This document shows positions 31,741 to 39,112 of a DNA stretch of 64,000 nucleotides, in pieces. This DNA comes from Oscillospiraceae bacterium. Its GTDB lineage: Bacteria; Bacillota; Clostridia; Oscillospirales; Ruminococcaceae. The notes under the pieces were generated by a model. The model was not told the DNA's origin. It made no database searches and saw only the letters and a list, made by a program, of their open reading frames with translations. How positions within the stretch are numbered: the first letter of the stretch is position 1; the number at the start of each line of letters is the position of its first letter. The translations under genes were made by a program, and so were the position numbers. The stretch spans positions 1 through 64,000 of the forward strand of contig JAAVIC010000013.1 of NCBI GenBank assembly GCA_014799385.1, written 5' to 3'.

Positions 31741-32400
31741 TCAACCAATCGGAATCACCGGAGAAGTACCCACGGTAAGTCCTGTCGGCGAGATTCCGGG
31801 GATTTTTCCGTCCCACACAAAGAAATCGGCGGGTCTGCCATCAGTCACCGGCGGATAATCACCCGCGCCCATCACTGCGGATTGGTCGACAGTATATGCC
31901 ACGAAGGTGCAAACCCCACCGCGGAATGCCGCCACGATAGCACCACACTCTAACATCGGAAGTCGGTCTGCCAACCACACGCACAAATATTTCTCACCGC
32001 TTGTAATACCCGCGCGCGGGTCGCCGGACACACCTTGGCTTGCGGCGCCGCCATTACCCCATTCGATTTCAGTTCCCCCGCGCTTGTTGAAGTTGTTTGG
32101 GTCGGAAGCAGAGCTGCATTCCCATACGCCGCCGTTAATGGTGATGTCAAACACCTCCACAACACCGTCCGCCTGCTTCATACAAAAACCATCGATTTCT
32201 GCGTCAGTCATAAAATTATTAAGCGTCTTGCGAATTTCGGCGGCGGTCGAATTTGCCGATGTCACCCGCGCTTTCGTCACCACTCCGATAAGGGTAGGCA
32301 CGAGAATCGCCGCCAAAACACCTATTATGGCAATAACCACAATAAGCTCAACCAGCGTAAAACCTTTTTTCTTCATCATTTTGTGGATTAGCTTGATCAT
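31741..32400 (-). CDS. Type IV pilin, second PilA-like paralogue
   Basis: 219 residues. The leader KMMKKKG|FTLVELIVVIAIIGVLAA is nearly identical to the main pilin, and the first ~60 residues and the C-terminus (GISPTGLTVGTSPVIPIG) are clearly homologous. The middle diverges and holds four cysteines absent from the other. It follows pilT by about 30 nt and ends at the operon terminator, so it is cotranscribed with the ATPases, unlike the main pilin. It may be an alternative pilin or minor subunit. Confidence 0.9.
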   Translation of the reverse strand: MIKLIHKMMKKKGFTLVELIVVIAIIGVLAAILVPTLIGVVTKARVTSANSTAAEIRKTLNNFMTDAEIDGFCMKQADGVVEVFDITINGGVWECSSASDPNNFNKRGGTEIEWGNGGAASQGVSGDPRAGITSGEKYLCVWLADRLPMLECGAIVAAFRGGVCTFVAYTVDQSAVMGAGDYPPVTDGRPADFFVWDGKIPGISPTGLTVGTSPVIPIG

Positions 32401-32433
32401 AATAAGCCTCCTTTCGGCGCGTTCTGCCGCGTC

Positions 32434-33513
32434 TTAACCCATTTCAAGGAATCTTCTGTACTCGGAAACGTCCTTGCAGCGTGATCTCGCCACTTCATCG
32501 GTGATTTTGCCCATTCTTACCAAACGCGCCAGATCCTGGTCAAGTGTGAACATTCCGTCCTTTTTACCTGTCGCGATAGTCGAGGGAATCTGGTGGATCT
32601 TACCCTCACGAATCATCGCGCCGATAGCGTCTGTTCTTGCCATAATCTCCAAAGCCGCGCATCTGCCCTTGCCGTCCGCCGTGGGAACAAGCGTCTGCGA
32701 GATAACGCCAACCAAGTTACCGCCGAGCTGCGCGCGAATCTGTCCCTGCGAGTGCGGCGGGAATACGTCTATGATACGGTCGATAGTCTCAGCCGCGCCC
32801 GTTGTATGCAGAGTCGAGAACACCAAGTGTCCTGTTTCTGCCGCCGTTACCGCCGCGCTGATGGTCTCGAAGTCACGCATCTCTCCGACGAGGATAACGT
32901 CCGGGTCTTCACGAAGTGCCGCACGCAGCGACCCGGAGAACGAGTCGACATCCTGTCCGATTTCACGCTGATTCACCATTGCCTGTTTATGAGTATGAAC
33001 ATACTCGATAGGGTCCTCGACTGTCAGAATATGACAGTTTCTCTGACGATTGATGTAGTCAATCATCGCCGCCAATGTTGTGGATTTACCCGAACCCGTA
33101 GGTCCCGTAACAAGCACCAATCCACGGGGTTTCATCGCAAAATCGGCGATTATCTGCGGATGATTCAGATCCTGCAAAGTCGGAATATCATCGCGCAGCA
33201 GACGGATCGCAACAGCGTGGTATCCGCGCTGGCGATACACGTTAACTCTGTGACGGAATCCCGCCGCGGAGGTATACGAAAAGTCCGTGTCCAGTCCTTT
33301 TGAAATCTGGTTCTTATGCTTGATTGACGTAATCTGATTGATAATATTCACGATAATCGGCTCGGTGCAGTCGGGATACCCCGAGAGCTTTCTCAGCGAA
33401 CCGTGCAAGCGCACAATCGGCGGAAGTCCCGCAGTGAAGTGCAAGTCCGAACAGCCCAAGTCGCGCGACTCGTCCAGAATGCGGTTAATGTCCATAATGT
33501 TGGCGTTTTCCAT
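32434..33513 (-). CDS. pilT: Type IV pilus retraction ATPase PilT
   Basis: 359 residues, standard. PilT disassembles the pilus and powers twitching. The PAS-like N-domain (CSDLHFTAGLPPIVRLHG), Walker A GPTGSGKST, Asp box EDPIEYVH, Walker B VILVGEMRD, His box TGHLVFSTLHT and the PilT-type helix AIGAMIREGKIHQI are all present. The last is typical of retraction rather than assembly ATPases. AAGGAG precedes the ATG. A three-way-junction leader repeat lies between pilB and pilT. Confidence 0.96.
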   Translation of the reverse strand: MENANIMDINRILDESRDLGCSDLHFTAGLPPIVRLHGSLRKLSGYPDCTEPIIVNIINQITSIKHKNQISKGLDTDFSYTSAAGFRHRVNVYRQRGYHAVAIRLLRDDIPTLQDLNHPQIIADFAMKPRGLVLVTGPTGSGKSTTLAAMIDYINRQRNCHILTVEDPIEYVHTHKQAMVNQREIGQDVDSFSGSLRAALREDPDVILVGEMRDFETISAAVTAAETGHLVFSTLHTTGAAETIDRIIDVFPPHSQGQIRAQLGGNLVGVISQTLVPTADGKGRCAALEIMARTDAIGAMIREGKIHQIPSTIATGKKDGMFTLDQDLARLVRMGKITDEVARSRCKDVSEYRRFLEMG

Positions 33514-33536
33514 GTCATTTCTCCTTATTTTTAATT

Positions 33537-33630
33537 GAAATTCCGAAAACGTGCGGACTTCGTCCGCACTAGCTGAGCAACCCGAAACACCGCTACGCGG
33601 TGTTTCGCGCTGCTCGCTTTTCGGAATTTC
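33537..33630 (-). repeat. Leader repeat before pilT
   Basis: Gene sense: closing stem GAAATTCCGAAAAG / GTTTTCGGAATTTC, ending 23 nt before the pilT ATG. Hairpin 2 is GAAACACCGC/GCGGTGTTTC inside a GAGC/GCTC pair, and hairpin 3 is TGCGGAC/GTCCGCA. The sequence of the closing stem differs from the GCAAATTCAAAAC type but the pairing is kept. AATTAAAAATAAGGAG follows. Confidence 0.85.
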
Positions 33631-33807
33631 CCTCGATTACCGTAAGTTACTCCAAATCAACGCGTCACGGTATCCCGCGCCGCTTGCATTTTGGATTTAC
33701 CTTCGATACCCGTAACCTGCTGCGGATTATAACGTGCAATTTTGCAGCACCATTGCGTTTATTGGGATTGTTTGATTTGAAATCCCAAAACTCGTCCGCA
33801 ATTTGGA
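33631..33807 (-). repeat. Degenerate partial leader-repeat copies
   Basis: On the minus strand, AGCAGGTTACGGGTATCGAA (about 33699-33721) followed by GGTAAATCCAAAATGCAAGC repeats the 5' half of the adjacent element (AGTAACTTACGGTAATCGAG then GGAAATTCCGAAAAGCGAGC). The 3' half is lost. Another GGATTTCAAATC-like fragment follows toward pilB. It contains no gene. Confidence 0.5.
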
Positions 33808-35520
33808 TTATACTGTGTATGTAGCCTTGATAAGCTCATCAAGGGTGGTTTTACCCTGTTCCACCATCTGCGTTACGTTGTCACGCAGCAGCTTTGTGCC
33901 GTTTTTGGTCGCCTGTTCGCCGATTGCCTCGGCAGACGCTCCCTCGGAAACCATCACCTTAAGATCAGGCGTCATTACAATAATCTCGTGAATCGCGGTA
34001 CGTCCGTGATAGCCCGTTCCGCGGCAAGCTCGGCAGCCGCCCGAATGTACCCTGTAAATATCGATCGGTTCTTTACGGTGCATAAGCTCCAGCATTTCGG
34101 GGTCTGACAGCGTGTATTTCTCCTTGCACTGATCACACAACAGCTTTACAAGTCGTTGAGCGATAATTCCGACAACCGAGCTTGCAACCATGTATGGAGC
34201 AACGCCCATATCCACCAGACGGACGATAGTTCCCGCCGCATCGTTGGTATGCAGTGTGGACAATACAAAGTGTCCTGTGATAGCGGCGCGAATCGCAATA
34301 TCAGCGGTTTCGCCGTCACGAATCTCTCCGACCATTATGATATCCGGGTCCTGACGCAGAATCGAACGCAGCGCCGCTCCGAACGTCATACCCGCCTTGT
34401 CGTTGATCTGACACTGATTGATACCGTCGATTTTCTTCTCGACAGGGTCCTCAACCGTTACGATGTTTACGTTCGGCTGCGCAAGCTCTCCCAATGTCGC
34501 ATAAAGCGTTGTGGATTTACCGGAACCGGTAGGTCCCGTAACCAACATAACTCCGTTCGGGCAGCGGATTATCTGCTTGAACATCTGATAGTTATAGTCG
34601 GTCATACCAAGGTCGGTAATTTTACGTGCCGCCGCGTCCGCCGTAGACAACAAACGTATAACGCACTTTTCGCCGTATACGCAAGGAATCGTGGACACAC
34701 GCATATCCAGATTAGTTCCGTCAATACGCGTTCCGAAACGTCCGTCCAACGGAATACGCTTTTCGGCGATGTTCATACCAGCCAGAATCTTGATACGCGT
34801 GATCAGCGAATTGTGGAATGACGGCGGAATCTTCATATCCTGCTCCACCAACTCACCATCGATTCTGAAACGGATTTTCGTTCTGTCCTTGAATGCCTCG
34901 ATGTGAATATCCGTACACTGCATACGGAATGCGGTTTCAACCATCATATTAACGAGCTTTACGATGGGCGCGTTATCGATGCGTCCCTCGGACTCGGCAT
35001 TCGCCAGATCCTGTTCGAGCTTGGAATTGTCCACCTGCTCGCTTTCCAGCTCATTCATCGTGCTGTCGATAGCTTGCGATGAGTAATATTTATTGATGGC
35101 GGCTTCGATCTGTGTCTTGGTTGCCAGCTTGGGGATGATCTCCATGCCGGTCTGAACCTTCAAGTCCTCGAAGATGTAGAAATTTACGGGGTCGTTTGTC
35201 GCAACCATAAGTCTTCCGTGATTGATTTGATACGCGAAGACCAGCTTATCCTTTGCGACAGATTGCGGAATTTTTCCGACCGCCTCGGTGCTTACCTTTT
35301 CTGTCACCAAATCCACAACCGGAACCTTAAGCCGAATTGATAACGCCTGAGCGAGCTGTGTTTCGGAAACCAATCCCATTTCAAGGATTATCTCACCCAA
35401 CATCTTGCCCTTGCCGCTCTGCTGTTGTTTGTTCAGCGCCTCTTTGAGCTGCTGCTCGTTGATAAAGCCGCTTTCCAGCAAGACATCGCCAATTCGTATG
35501 TTGTTCATTGGACCTGCCAT
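33808..35520 (-). CDS. pilB: Type IV pilus assembly ATPase PilB
   Basis: 570 residues. PilB powers pilus extension. The N-terminus has the MshEN domain (IRIGDVLLESGFINEQQLKEAL and LGEIILEMGLVSETQLAQAL repeats), which in other PilB/MshE proteins binds c-di-GMP. The motor has Walker A GPTGSGKST, Asp box TVEDPVEKKI, Walker B IIMVGEIRDGETADIA and the tetracysteine CDQC...CRAC zinc site. GAAAGGAATG precedes the ATG. It leads a pilB-pilT-pilin operon. With the EAL protein in this window, c-di-GMP control is plausible but unproven. Confidence 0.96.
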   Translation of the reverse strand: MAGPMNNIRIGDVLLESGFINEQQLKEALNKQQQSGKGKMLGEIILEMGLVSETQLAQALSIRLKVPVVDLVTEKVSTEAVGKIPQSVAKDKLVFAYQINHGRLMVATNDPVNFYIFEDLKVQTGMEIIPKLATKTQIEAAINKYYSSQAIDSTMNELESEQVDNSKLEQDLANAESEGRIDNAPIVKLVNMMVETAFRMQCTDIHIEAFKDRTKIRFRIDGELVEQDMKIPPSFHNSLITRIKILAGMNIAEKRIPLDGRFGTRIDGTNLDMRVSTIPCVYGEKCVIRLLSTADAAARKITDLGMTDYNYQMFKQIIRCPNGVMLVTGPTGSGKSTTLYATLGELAQPNVNIVTVEDPVEKKIDGINQCQINDKAGMTFGAALRSILRQDPDIIMVGEIRDGETADIAIRAAITGHFVLSTLHTNDAAGTIVRLVDMGVAPYMVASSVVGIIAQRLVKLLCDQCKEKYTLSDPEMLELMHRKEPIDIYRVHSGGCRACRGTGYHGRTAIHEIIVMTPDLKVMVSEGASAEAIGEQATKNGTKLLRDNVTQMVEQGKTTLDELIKATYTV

Positions 35521-35611
35521 ATATAATTCATTCCTTTCGTATAGTTTAACAGAGAATAGCTGTGGTTATCGGAACAATACAACTGCCAATAACTATTTTC
35601 TAAAAACTATC

Positions 35612-35640
35612 TTGCAATATCTGCAATTTTATGGTAAAAT
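35612..35640 (+). promoter_or_regulatory. Probable promoter for the prepilin peptidase gene
   Basis: TTGCAA (35612-35617), 17 bp, TAAAAT (35635-35640), reading toward pilD with the inverted-repeat element (35649-35864) inside its leader. Confidence 0.5.
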
Positions 35641-35648
35641 ATCATTAA

Positions 35649-35864
35649 CGGATATTGAACCTGTCCACACAGCCGCTCAACGCCTGTCTTGCGGCAAATT
35701 TTCCCGATTTCTGCGTCAAAAATTCTTGACGAGACAACGGAACGTTGTCTGATACATTACGACTGCGAATTTTTTCCTTGAACTCGGAAAAATTTGTAAA
35801 GACTCGCGAAGCGTTTCTGGCGCAATCCAAGCATTTCGGGCTATGTAGACAGGTTCTAAATCCG
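35649..35864. repeat. Long inverted-repeat element upstream of pilD
   Basis: 216 bp bounded by 26-bp imperfect inverted repeats: CGGATATTGAACCTGTCCAC... (35649-35674) against ...GTAGACAGGTTCTAAATCCG (35839-35864). A nested GAGACAACG/CGTTGTCT hairpin lies at 35731-35750. No coding capacity. It sits between divergent pilB and pilD and ends 30 nt before the pilD ATG. It is a candidate miniature mobile element; no target duplication is clear. Confidence 0.6.
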
Positions 35865-35893
35865 ACTCATTATAATTAAGGAGGGTCATCAAA

Positions 35894-36949
35894 ATGCCCA
35901 TAGCTGTTCACATTGTATACGCGGTATTTGCGTTTCTGTTCGGCTCCGTTATCGGCAGCTTTTTGAACGTGGTAATACTGCGTACTCCGCTGAAACAATC
36001 GATAATCACCGAGCCGTCACATTGCTTTTCGTGCAGTCACAAACTCGCGTGGTACGATATGTTCCCGATTTTCAGTTGGATTTTCCTCAAGGGAAAATGC
36101 CGTTACTGCGGCGCGAAAATCTCACCAAGGTATATGATCGTTGAAGCAACGACCGCCGTTGTCTACTGCGCGGCATATCTCGTCTTTGGATTCAAATGGG
36201 AGCTTGCATATGCCGCAGTGCTTTTCGCAGTACTTATCGTCCTCTCCGGGATAGACCTCGACCACTTTGAGATTCCCTATTGGTGCAGCATCACAGTTGC
36301 TGTCCTCGGAATCGCCGCGTTTTTCGTATTTCCCGAAATGCCGTGGTATGAGCGTCTGATTTCGTTCGGAATAATCGCGGTACTGTTCGTAATTCTGGTG
36401 CTTACCGGAGGTATGGGCGGCGGAGATCTGCAGCTTATGCTCGGAGCCTCGCTGCTTCTGGGATACAGAGTCTTTGTCGCTCTGCTTATCGGAATAGTCC
36501 TTGGCTCGATATACGGAATCATCAAGAAAATCCGCGATAAAGAAGTCGAAAAGGAAATATCCGAAAAAATCAAAAAATTGGTGTGCGAATGGTATCAAAA
36601 TCAGCTTGACCGTGGCTCAGGATATGTCGAGAACGATCAAACCGATATAATTGTCGGTGGAATAAGCGAGGGAAACCCCGATATTGAATGGGAGTTCCTC
36701 GAAGAAAAGGTCTGGAACGGCTTGCCCGACAAAGCGGCATTAAGTCAAACCCTTCGTGAAAACATTTCGGACGAACGCGAAGGCGCGTTCAGGATTTTCA
36801 TAAACGGCAACAAGGTCGCCAAAGTAAAATATCAGCGGCGAATGGCATTCGGACCGTTCCTGGCGATTGGCATCGCTGCGGCGTGGCTGTTCGGCACACC
36901 GATCCTGAATTGGTATTACGGTCTTATCGGTCCGTTCAATACCCATTAA
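35894..36949 (+). CDS. pilD: Prepilin peptidase with an extra cytoplasmic insert
   Basis: 351 residues; PilD is usually 250-290. It removes the class III leader from prepilins. The N-terminal methylation-domain cysteines are present in two CxxC pairs (HCFSCSHK, KCRYCGAK). The catalytic aspartates lie in SGIDLDHFEIP and GMGGGDLQLM. Between the seventh and last helices is a charged ~105-residue insert (residues ~212-320: KEVEKEISEKIKKLVCEWY through VAKVKYQRR) of unknown fold. It reads on the opposite strand to the rest of the pilus genes. AAGGAGGG precedes the ATG. Confidence 0.93.
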   Translation: MPIAVHIVYAVFAFLFGSVIGSFLNVVILRTPLKQSIITEPSHCFSCSHKLAWYDMFPIFSWIFLKGKCRYCGAKISPRYMIVEATTAVVYCAAYLVFGFKWELAYAAVLFAVLIVLSGIDLDHFEIPYWCSITVAVLGIAAFFVFPEMPWYERLISFGIIAVLFVILVLTGGMGGGDLQLMLGASLLLGYRVFVALLIGIVLGSIYGIIKKIRDKEVEKEISEKIKKLVCEWYQNQLDRGSGYVENDQTDIIVGGISEGNPDIEWEFLEEKVWNGLPDKAALSQTLRENISDEREGAFRIFINGNKVAKVKYQRRMAFGPFLAIGIAAAWLFGTPILNWYYGLIGPFNTH

Positions 36950-36964
36950 GCAATCGACAAATAT

Positions 36965-36995
36965 TTCGGGGCGAGCGAATCGCCCCGAATTTTTA
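36965..36995. terminator. Bidirectional terminator between pilD and the prepilin gene
   Basis: TTCGGGGCGA / TCGCCCCGAA with loop GCGAA, then TTTTTATTT on the plus strand. Confidence 0.85.
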
Positions 36996-37016
36996 TTTGC
37001 CGTGAACATTTACAGA

Positions 37017-37928
37017 TTACGGTGTTGTAATCGTGTCAAACTTTCTCGCCACGTAATAGATGTAGGTTTCGGGATAATACAAAGTCATACCGGTATCTTC
37101 ATCTATCTGAGTAGTAACGCCGGTCGCATCGTATACGCCCTCATTGATTTCATAAATCTTGTATTTGTACCCTCCGGCAGTCGGTTTGTTGGTATAATTG
37201 CTTGCGATAGTGGTGCATGATGTAAAGCTCTCGCCCACATACGCCAAAGAGCTTTCGATTCTGTTGGCAGCATCGGTGCTGTAACACCAATTATCTCTAT
37301 ATACCTGAGTAACATTCTGGAATCCGATATAATGCAGATTGATGTCGCCGTCCGCGTATTTCGGAGTTGTTATTGACGGGTCTGCCGGATTGGGAACATC
37401 ATAGTTGTTGTCGATCAGCTTAAACTGCGGAACGATATACAGATCGTCATAAATGCAGTCGCCCATAACGCTTATCGCATCGGGCTTTCCGTTCGCGAGC
37501 TGCGCGATCTTGAAAGTGCTCTGATCAACAACATTCTGACGGAGTACGAGCTTGTATTGACCCTTTATCCCGGTTTCCATCCAGCTAAACGAAATGCACC
37601 GCAGCTCATGCGAAGCGTTGACATATCCCGTCATCTCGGTGAAATCTGCGTCCCCGTCTGTCGGGTCTGTGCCTTGCTTGACGTTCGTGTAAATCTTAAC
37701 ATACTCCGCATATCGCAGGCTGTTGGTGATATAGGAATCGATCGCCTCCATCAGCATTACGCCGCGGGCGTTCTTTTCGCCGTCAGCAACGATCGACATA
37801 ACCGGAGCCATAAAGCCCAACACACCGAGCATCATAATTCCCAGCAGGGCAATGGAAACGATTACCTCAACCATCGTAAATCCTGCGTTATTTCGTCTGC
37901 CGAAAAGCCGTTTTATGTGCTTTAACAC
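37017..37928 (-). CDS. Type IV prepilin-like protein
   Basis: 303 residues, starting at GTG with GGGAGG upstream. The leader RRNNAG|FTMVEVIVSIALLGIM carries the +5 glutamate. The globular domain is long and contains scattered cysteines (LRCISFS, DCIYDD, NWCYST, SCTTIAS). It is last in the pilC-pilMN-pilO operon on the minus strand. It probably serves as a minor pilin at the initiating tip complex, by analogy with PilV/PilW-like minor pilins. Confidence 0.88.
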   Translation of the reverse strand: MLKHIKRLFGRRNNAGFTMVEVIVSIALLGIMMLGVLGFMAPVMSIVADGEKNARGVMLMEAIDSYITNSLRYAEYVKIYTNVKQGTDPTDGDADFTEMTGYVNASHELRCISFSWMETGIKGQYKLVLRQNVVDQSTFKIAQLANGKPDAISVMGDCIYDDLYIVPQFKLIDNNYDVPNPADPSITTPKYADGDINLHYIGFQNVTQVYRDNWCYSTDAANRIESSLAYVGESFTSCTTIASNYTNKPTAGGYKYKIYEINEGVYDATGVTTQIDEDTGMTLYYPETYIYYVARKFDTITTP

Positions 37929-37949
37929 GTTAAAGCCTCCCTTCTGAGG

Positions 37950-39110
37950 TTACGAATCCCCGGTATTGCTCTCAGCGTTTCCTCCGTTGTTGCCGTTCAC
38001 GATATTCATTTGATACGGATATGCTCCGTAAATGTTTATATTATCATATTGAATACCGAACGGAGACGCTGTAAAGTCTAACAAAGAATATCGTGTACCG
38101 CCGCCGGCAGCAGCACTGCCGTTGGTGCCGAACGAATCCGTGGTGAGGTTGCCAGGATCCGCCTCGAAATCGACAAAGAACGTAATTGTGCTGCTATATT
38201 TGAAACCATCGGAAACATAGTTCGTCATAATTCCGCCCTCTTTCTTGAACGGAACGCCGACTCTAACGGAATTTGAACCGCCGCCTCTTACGGTATAGTT
38301 GTGTGTGCCGTTATTGCGGTTGATTTCGCTGCCCGAAGCGTCGCAATAGCCTACGTTGATGACCTTAGCCGCCAACGGAACCGTTTGGGTGTATTGATAA
38401 TCCGCCCCGGTGTTGGGGTCAACACCGGTATTAACGATCGCGCTCTTTACCGGGTCGATCTGCCCGTCCATATAGAAGTACAGTACATACTCGGAATACG
38501 GCTTGTCAACCGCCGCCATAGTAGCGCTGCTTGCGGAGCATGTAAACACATATCTTACTTGTGTTCCGGTAAGCCCAATCGGATAAACCTTCTGCACGCT
38601 TCTTACTTGAACATATTCCAAACCCTTAGAGCCGGAAATTCTTATGTTGGCAACACCTGCGTTGCGGCTCTCCGCGAGAGCCATTTCTCCGCCTGCTTGC
38701 GAACCTCCGCCGCCAAGGCTTCCGCCTCCCGAGCCGCCGTCACCGAATGTGCCGTCATAGTTTACGGGAGAAACGAAATAGTTGATGCCAACTGCGGTAT
38801 TTCCGCCGCCCGAATCTTTGATCTGATATGCCAGTGAAACATCATACTGATCCGATCCGTCTACGGAATTGAACTTCATACCGTAATCGGCTGTCTTGGT
38901 CTGAAAGTCGCTCGCACTCTTGGAAACCTTAGCGAGCTGCTGCTCTTGTACAGCAAGCTCCTTGCCATAATCGTTGATGTCTTTGCGGGTTTTCAGGGAT
39001 AACTGCAGAATCTGCGATATCATGGTAGACATAAACGCGAAAATGACCATCGCGACGATAATCTCCACCAATGTAAAACCGCTGCGGTTTGAAAAAAATC
39101 TTTTAATCAT
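37950..39110 (-). CDS. Type IV prepilin-like protein
   Basis: 386 residues from the ATG at 39110, chosen because GGGAGG lies 7 nt upstream; earlier in-frame starts would overlap that site. The leader SNRSG|FTLVEIIVAMVIFAFM is followed by a globular domain with a glycine-rich stretch (GGSGGGSLGGGGSQAGG at about residue 130). Its coding region nearly touches the PilX-like gene upstream, whose stop is 2 nt before it. A likely minor pilin (PilW-like). Confidence 0.88.
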   Translation of the reverse strand: MIKRFFSNRSGFTLVEIIVAMVIFAFMSTMISQILQLSLKTRKDINDYGKELAVQEQQLAKVSKSASDFQTKTADYGMKFNSVDGSDQYDVSLAYQIKDSGGGNTAVGINYFVSPVNYDGTFGDGGSGGGSLGGGGSQAGGEMALAESRNAGVANIRISGSKGLEYVQVRSVQKVYPIGLTGTQVRYVFTCSASSATMAAVDKPYSEYVLYFYMDGQIDPVKSAIVNTGVDPNTGADYQYTQTVPLAAKVINVGYCDASGSEINRNNGTHNYTVRGGGSNSVRVGVPFKKEGGIMTNYVSDGFKYSSTITFFVDFEADPGNLTTDSFGTNGSAAAGGGTRYSLLDFTASPFGIQYDNINIYGAYPYQMNIVNGNNGGNAESNTGDS

Positions 39111-39112
39111 GG

